64,000 nt of DNA from Pseudomonas sp. ACN8 (GTDB lineage: Bacteria; Pseudomonadota; Gammaproteobacteria; Pseudomonadales; Pseudomonadaceae), in contig NZ_MRCS01000037.1 of NCBI RefSeq assembly GCF_002303925.1, positions 1-64,000 on the forward strand. Direction: 5' to 3'. Shown here in pieces: positions 60,329 through 64,000 of the stretch. Under the pieces are notes generated by a model that did not search any database, was not told the origin of the DNA, and saw only the letters and a program-made list of their open reading frames with translations. Numbering within the stretch: the first letter of the stretch is position 1; every line of letters begins with the position of its first letter. A program made the position numbers and the translations under genes.

Positions 60329-60607
60329 ATGTCGAAACAAGCCGTTTTTACAATGAAACTTGAGTCTGAATTGCGTGAACAGTTCATGGCCGAGGCAGAA
60401 GCCGCTCATCGCCCCGCCTCGCAGATCGTCCGGGAAATGATGCGTCAGTTTGTTCAAACCCAACGGGAGTCTCGCGAGTACGAAGCATTCCTGCAGCGCA
60501 AGGTCGACACCGCACGCGCTTCGATGCGCGCCGGCGACGGGCTGACAAATGATGAAATCGAGGCAGAGTTCGCTGCCAGGCGCAGGCGGGCCGAGCTACA
60601 GGAATGA
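60329..60607 (+). CDS. Ribbon-helix-helix antitoxin (CopG/ParD-like)
   Basis: The 92-residue protein has a ribbon-helix-helix N-terminus (QAVFTMKLESELREQFMAEAE, RPASQIVREMMRQFV) and a charged helical tail that would wrap the toxin. It overlaps the toxin ATG by four bases. It should neutralise the toxin and repress the operon. Confidence 0.85.
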   Translation: MSKQAVFTMKLESELREQFMAEAEAAHRPASQIVREMMRQFVQTQRESREYEAFLQRKVDTARASMRAGDGLTNDEIEAEFAARRRRAELQE

Positions 60608-60885
60608 AAATAATATGGACGAAAGAAGCAGCACAGGACCGTGCAGACATTTGGGATTACCTGCATGCCGTTAACCCGAAGGCAGCCATCGACATGGACA
60701 ACCGGTTCAGCGATGCGCTATCCCGGCTTGCCCAATACCCGGAAAGCGGCCCAGCCGGGATCATTTCAGGCACTCGCGAGCTGATTCCACATCAGAGTTA
60801 CCGCATTGTTTATGAACAGGGACTGGACGCCATCTGGATACTCGCCCTGGTCCATACATCCCGACAGTGGCCGCCCGGACGATGA
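60604..60885 (+). CDS. RelE/ParE-family toxin
   Basis: The 93-residue protein starts MKIIWTKEAAQDRADIWDYL and ends YRIVYEQGLDAIWILALVHTSRQWP, the RelE/ParE fold pattern. The ParE-like C-terminus suggests gyrase inhibition rather than mRNA cleavage, but this cannot be decided from sequence. It is translationally coupled to the antitoxin. Confidence 0.87.
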   Translation: MKIIWTKEAAQDRADIWDYLHAVNPKAAIDMDNRFSDALSRLAQYPESGPAGIISGTRELIPHQSYRIVYEQGLDAIWILALVHTSRQWPPGR

Positions 60886-60889
60886 CGAC

Positions 60890-61135
60890 TCACACCCCCC
60901 GCCCCTTCCTCAACAGCACATCCAGTTGATCCACCACCTCCGCCCAATCCGCGTCGTCAAGTATCTCCTCACGCAGAAGCTCCGCCTGACTGGGGCTCCA
61001 GAAAAATGCATCCGCAAGGTGCAACTCCGGTTTGAGCGGTGAATGGGTGGCGATGAATTTATCGATGCTTTCGGCGTCGTCCGGCAGGCCGAGTTGTTTG
61101 AACAGGGATGGGAGGTTGTGGGTTGGGCTTTCCAT
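60890..61135 (-). CDS. DUF2789 family protein
   Basis: The 81-residue protein begins MESPTHNLPSLFKQLGLPDD and continues HLADAFFWSPSQAELLREEILDDADWAEVVDQLDVLLR, the DUF2789 pattern seen in many Pseudomonas. AGGAG precedes the ATG. Its function is unknown. It converges with the toxin gene, four bases from its stop. Confidence 0.85.
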   Translation of the reverse strand: MESPTHNLPSLFKQLGLPDDAESIDKFIATHSPLKPELHLADAFFWSPSQAELLREEILDDADWAEVVDQLDVLLRKGRGV

Positions 61136-61175
61136 GTCTGGCTCCTGCGAACTGATTAAGGGACCGCTGCGCGGT

Positions 61176-61249
61176 CATCGCGAGCAGGCTCGCTCCCACA
61201 GGTTTTGTGATCGACACAGATCCTTGTGGGAGCGAGCCTGCTCGCGATG
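61176..61249. repeat. REP pair (inverted)
   Basis: Inverted REP cores at 61176-61202 and 61223-61249 lie between the YbaK-like gene and the DUF2789 gene. Confidence 0.9.
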
Positions 61250-61272
61250 ACGTCAGCACTGACGAAAAAAAC

Positions 61273-61734
61273 TCAATGACTCAACTCCCGAACCTCGGCA
61301 TGGGGCACCATTTTCAGAAACTCGGGCATGTCCATGCGCACCAGGTTGACGTGGTTGCCGGCCTCCAGATAGATGTCTTTCTGCCGGGTCAGCAGCGGAT
61401 CGATGACCACCTCCAACCCATAGGACTCACCCAGCGCCGGTACGGCACCACGTTCGCAATCATCGAACAGGTGCGCCAGGTTGCTTTCGCGGGAAACCTG
61501 CCACTCACCGCTGCTGCGGACTTTGCTCAGGTCCAGGTGACGGCTGGCGGGCAGCACGGCCATCAGGTAATGCCCATGGTGATCGTCGAGGATCACCGAT
61601 TTGGCCACCCGTTCGGCAGGAATACCTGCGACCCGCGCCGTTTCAAGGCTGCTGGCCGAGTGTGGGTGGCTGACGATGTCATATTCGCATTTAGCCTTTT
61701 CCAGGCTTCGCTGCACGGTTCTTGCCATACGCAT
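61273..61734 (-). CDS. YbaK/ProX-type aminoacyl-tRNA deacylase family protein
   Basis: The 153-residue protein has the YbaK/EbsC fold pattern: HPHSASSLETARVAGIPAERVAKSVILDD, HYLMAVLPASRHLDLSKVR and ERGAVPALGESYGLEVVIDP. The lysine in VAKSVI is the usual catalytic residue. It probably edits mischarged tRNA. Start 61734 has GGAGG six bases upstream; the longer open frame lacks a start signal. Confidence 0.88.
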   Translation of the reverse strand: MRMARTVQRSLEKAKCEYDIVSHPHSASSLETARVAGIPAERVAKSVILDDHHGHYLMAVLPASRHLDLSKVRSSGEWQVSRESNLAHLFDDCERGAVPALGESYGLEVVIDPLLTRQKDIYLEAGNHVNLVRMDMPEFLKMVPHAEVRELSH

Positions 61735-61931
61735 GATGCACCTCCGTGTCCGCAACAACCGCTGACGGACGCTGGTTAACACTTCTTTCGGTACTGAAAG
61801 TCTAGGCCCGCTGACGCGTTCCGGCGGGAAATCCGCCCATCGGATGTCATCGACATTTGAGCAAAATTCATACAACTCGCCGGTCAACTAAACTGTCTAC
61901 AGAGCTACCCAAGACTCTCCCGGAGGGTCAA

Positions 61932-62465
61932 GTGAACACGCGTTGCTGTGCAGTTGCGTTGCTGTTGGCGTTGAGCGGATCGGCCTGCGCGGCCGACACC
62001 GTTGTATTGCTGGTGCCCAACCCCGTCGGGATCTGGTTGATCACCTTCGGCATCGCGTTCCTGATCGCCGAGGCGGCCCTGCCCAATTACGGCGTGATCG
62101 GCCTGGGCGGCATCGTGATGTTCGTGATCGGCGCGGTGATCCTGTCCAATACCGAAGTGCCCGTGCCGTTGATGATCGGCCTGGGACTGATCAGCGCACT
62201 GTTGCTGATCTACCTGGTGTTTCACGCCCTGAAGACCCGACCGCGCCACACCGTCAGCGGTGATGCCGGGTTGCTCGGCAGCGTCACGGCGGTGACCTCA
62301 TTGCAGGCCGGCAACGCCTGTGGCGGCTGGGTTCATCTGCAAGGAGAACGATGGCAAGTGCTCAGCGCAACGCCGCTGCAACCGGGACAACAGGTACGGG
62401 TGGTGGGGCGCAAGGGCTTGCTGCTGCAAGTGGCCGCGGCTGACGCGGCGCCGGGCGGAGAATAG
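61932..62465 (+). CDS. NfeD-like membrane protein (short form)
   Basis: The 177-residue protein has a signal peptide (NTRCCAVALLLALSGSACA), a membrane region (GIWLITFGIAFLIAEAALPNYGVIGLGGIVMFVIGAVIL, LMIGLGLISALLLIYLVF) and a C-terminal OB-fold domain (GSVTAVTSLQAGNACGGWVHLQGERWQV). The start is GTG with GGAGGG ten bases upstream. It pairs with the slipin gene two bases downstream; NfeD and SPFH proteins act together in membrane microdomain maintenance. Confidence 0.88.
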   Translation: MNTRCCAVALLLALSGSACAADTVVLLVPNPVGIWLITFGIAFLIAEAALPNYGVIGLGGIVMFVIGAVILSNTEVPVPLMIGLGLISALLLIYLVFHALKTRPRHTVSGDAGLLGSVTAVTSLQAGNACGGWVHLQGERWQVLSATPLQPGQQVRVVGRKGLLLQVAAADAAPGGE

Positions 62466-62467
62466 TC

Positions 62468-63226
62468 ATGGGTTTGCAATTGGGTCTTGTCGCGCTGCTA
62501 TTGTTGATCATCGCACTGGCGGGGTCGACGTTCCGCATCCTGCGCGAGTACGAGCGCGGGGTAGTGTTCCAGCTCGGGCGTTTCTGGCAGGTAAAGGGCC
62601 CTGGCCTGATCCTGCTGATTCCGGTGGTCCAGCAAATGGTCAGGGTCGATTTGCGCACCGTGGTGCTGGACGTGCCGCCGCAAGACGTGATCACCCGCGA
62701 CAACGTGTCGGTCAAGGTCAACGCGGTGCTGTATTTCCGCGTACTCGATCCACAGAAGGCAATCATCCAGGTCGAGGACTTCCTGGCCGCCACCAGCCAA
62801 TTGGCGCAAACCACGCTGCGGGCGGTGCTGGGTAAACACGAACTGGACGAACTGCTGGCCGAACGCGAACGCTTGAACCTGGACATCCAGCAAGTACTCG
62901 ACGCCCAGACCGATGCCTGGGGCATCAAGGTCGCCAACGTCGAGATCAAACACGTGGACCTCAACGAATCGATGATCCGTGCCATCGCCAAACAGGCCGA
63001 AGCCGAACGGGAACGGCGAGCCAAGGTGATTCACGCCGAGGGTGAATTGCAGGCCTCGGAAAAACTCATGCAGGCCGCCGAAATGCTTGGCCGCCAACCG
63101 GGGGCCATGCAACTGCGCTACATGCAGACCCTGAGTTCGATTGCTGGCGACAAGAGCTCGACCATCGTCTTTCCGCTACCGATCGAGTTGCTCAAGGGCA
63201 TGGCGGATTTGTCGTCGAAATCCTGA
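62468..63226 (+). CDS. SPFH/stomatin-family protein (slipin)
   Basis: The 252-residue protein has one N-terminal membrane hairpin (LQLGLVALLLLIIALAGSTF) and an SPFH domain with YERGVVFQLGRFWQVKGPGLILLIPVVQ and VILDVPPQDVITRD-like VVLDVPPQDVITRDNVSV, then a coiled-coil tail (QAEAERERRAKVIHAEGELQASEKL). It forms membrane-bound oligomers. It is the second gene of an nfeD-slipin operon. Confidence 0.92.
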   Translation: MGLQLGLVALLLLIIALAGSTFRILREYERGVVFQLGRFWQVKGPGLILLIPVVQQMVRVDLRTVVLDVPPQDVITRDNVSVKVNAVLYFRVLDPQKAIIQVEDFLAATSQLAQTTLRAVLGKHELDELLAERERLNLDIQQVLDAQTDAWGIKVANVEIKHVDLNESMIRAIAKQAEAERERRAKVIHAEGELQASEKLMQAAEMLGRQPGAMQLRYMQTLSSIAGDKSSTIVFPLPIELLKGMADLSSKS

Positions 63227-63252
63227 CAGCCTCCGCCGTTTGCGTCCTCAGA

Positions 63253-64000
63253 TCAACGCGCCGGGGCATGAGCCACCGGGACCGTAATATCACCCGCCGC
63301 CCAAGCCGCTTCGCGGTTGGCCAAGGCCGTGGCGATCGACTGGACTTGCGTCGATTGCACCTGATCCGGCAGCGGATCGAGGCCGGCGCTGGCGAAAATT
63401 TGCCCATAAGCGTTGCGCAAGTCGGCGTACGACAGGTCTCGACGCAGGTCGGCCTGCAAGGTGTTGAGTTCGCCCTGGATCAGATCCAGTTCACCAATGC
63501 CGTCCGCCTGGTGACGATTGCGCAACTGACCGACGATTTGCCCGTCGATGTCCGACAATTGCTGATTGGTCTTGAACTGGCGCAAGGCCTCGCGGTAATT
63601 GGCATTGGCCACATACAACTGCGCCAGCACCGCAATCGACATCGCCTGACGGCGCGCGGTAGCGACTTCTTCACCAGCCTTGGCCACGTCGATCGCCGCG
63701 GGAGCCGAGATCACATTGAACAGGTTCCAGGTCACTTTGACGCCGTAATCGGCCCAGCCTTGCTCCACCAGGAACGAGTTGCTGTCGTAATGTCCGCCAG
63801 CGGAAAACTCCAGGCCGGGCAGCAGGCGCAACATCGCTTTGCGGGTCTCGGCCGCGCTGATGCGGGCCTGGTAATCCTGCTCGCGCAGTTCCGGGCGGCT
63901 GGTCAGGGCTTCCTGTTCGAGAGTGGCCAGATCGACCTTGAGTTCGGGAATTTCATAACCGTTATCAGTCGCCAGGGTCAGCTCGGTCCCCAGCGGCAGG
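63253..64000 (-). CDS. TolC-family outer-membrane protein, partial
   Basis: At least 249 codons are open to the right edge; the N-terminal part lies outside the window. The visible protein has the OEP helix-strand pattern: LTSRPELREQDYQARISAAETRKAMLRLLPGLEFSAGG, then ANANYREALRQFKTNQQLSDIDGQIV and NAYGQIFASAGLDPLP. It is an efflux or secretion channel; partners lie outside the window. Confidence 0.85.
   Translation of the reverse strand, partial: LPLGTELTLATDNGYEIPELKVDLATLEQEALTSRPELREQDYQARISAAETRKAMLRLLPGLEFSAGGHYDSNSFLVEQGWADYGVKVTWNLFNVISAPAAIDVAKAGEEVATARRQAMSIAVLAQLYVANANYREALRQFKTNQQLSDIDGQIVGQLRNRHQADGIGELDLIQGELNTLQADLRRDLSYADLRNAYGQIFASAGLDPLPDQVQSTQVQSIATALANREAAWAAGDITVPVAHAPAR

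Noticed and set aside
2744..61249. Repeated short palindromes considered as a CRISPR array
   Set aside because: Copies are dispersed over the whole window in inverted pairs, not regularly spaced direct repeats, and there are no cas genes.

Overview
The window is a 64 kb chromosomal segment of a Pseudomonas, most likely of the P. fluorescens group. The support is high GC, dense coding, many pairs of inverted palindromic repeats with the core GGGAGCGAGCCTGCTCGC (typical Pseudomonas REP sequences), a DUF6124 gene, a TriABC-type efflux pump, and gene orders I recall from P. aeruginosa: cysA-cysW-cysT-sbp-oscA-GGDEF/EAL-desA, and gabD-gabT-HDOD regulator. I see no phage, insertion sequence, integrase or CRISPR array.

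The dominant theme is sulfur scavenging. Positions 1-5439 hold two tandem SfnB-family flavoprotein oxidoreductases, an NtaA/DszA-type FMN monooxygenase and a methionine-type ABC importer (metQNI). Positions 14059-16655 hold an orphan MetQ, a sigma54-dependent activator of the SfnR type that lacks a visible DNA-binding domain, and a small hydrolase. Positions 16942-29286 form a sulfate-ester system: a dedicated tonB-exbB-exbD, a TonB-dependent receptor, the alpha-ketoglutarate-dependent sulfatase AtsK, the LysR regulator SftR, the ABC transporter AtsR/AtsB/AtsC and the arylsulfatase AtsA. Positions 34565-38684 encode the sulfate permease CysTWA, its binding protein Sbp and the sulfur-starvation protein OscA. 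Together these genes cover import across both membranes, C-S or C-O-S cleavage, and uptake of free sulfate.

Between these blocks lie: a DUF6124 gene with a strikingly structured leader (5641-5910); a methyltransferase; a two-adaptor RND pump (7189-12400); a RecF-like ATPase; a fatty-acid desaturase divergent from an AraC regulator; a hipBA module; a Crp-like regulator and a DUF962 membrane protein; a GGDEF/EAL protein and DesA desaturase; a PAS-GGDEF cyclase; a REC-HDOD protein; the GABA operon gabDT; tRNA-Arg(CCG) followed by three small envelope genes; a PEBP protein; a Rieske-FAD oxidoreductase; a DUF945 protein; a marR-FUSC-DUF1656-MFP-OMP efflux operon with four-base overlaps; a parDE/relBE-like pair; DUF2789; YbaK; an NfeD-slipin pair; and a partial TolC-family gene at the right edge.

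Sixteen REP pairs, nearly all at the ends of genes, punctuate the segment. The observations most worth a second look are the multi-hairpin leader before the DUF6124 gene, the SfnR-like activator whose stop codon lies in a REP, the perfect hairpin between gabD and gabT, and candidate sulfur-regulon operators. All functional calls rest on reading motifs and on memory of families; no search was run.
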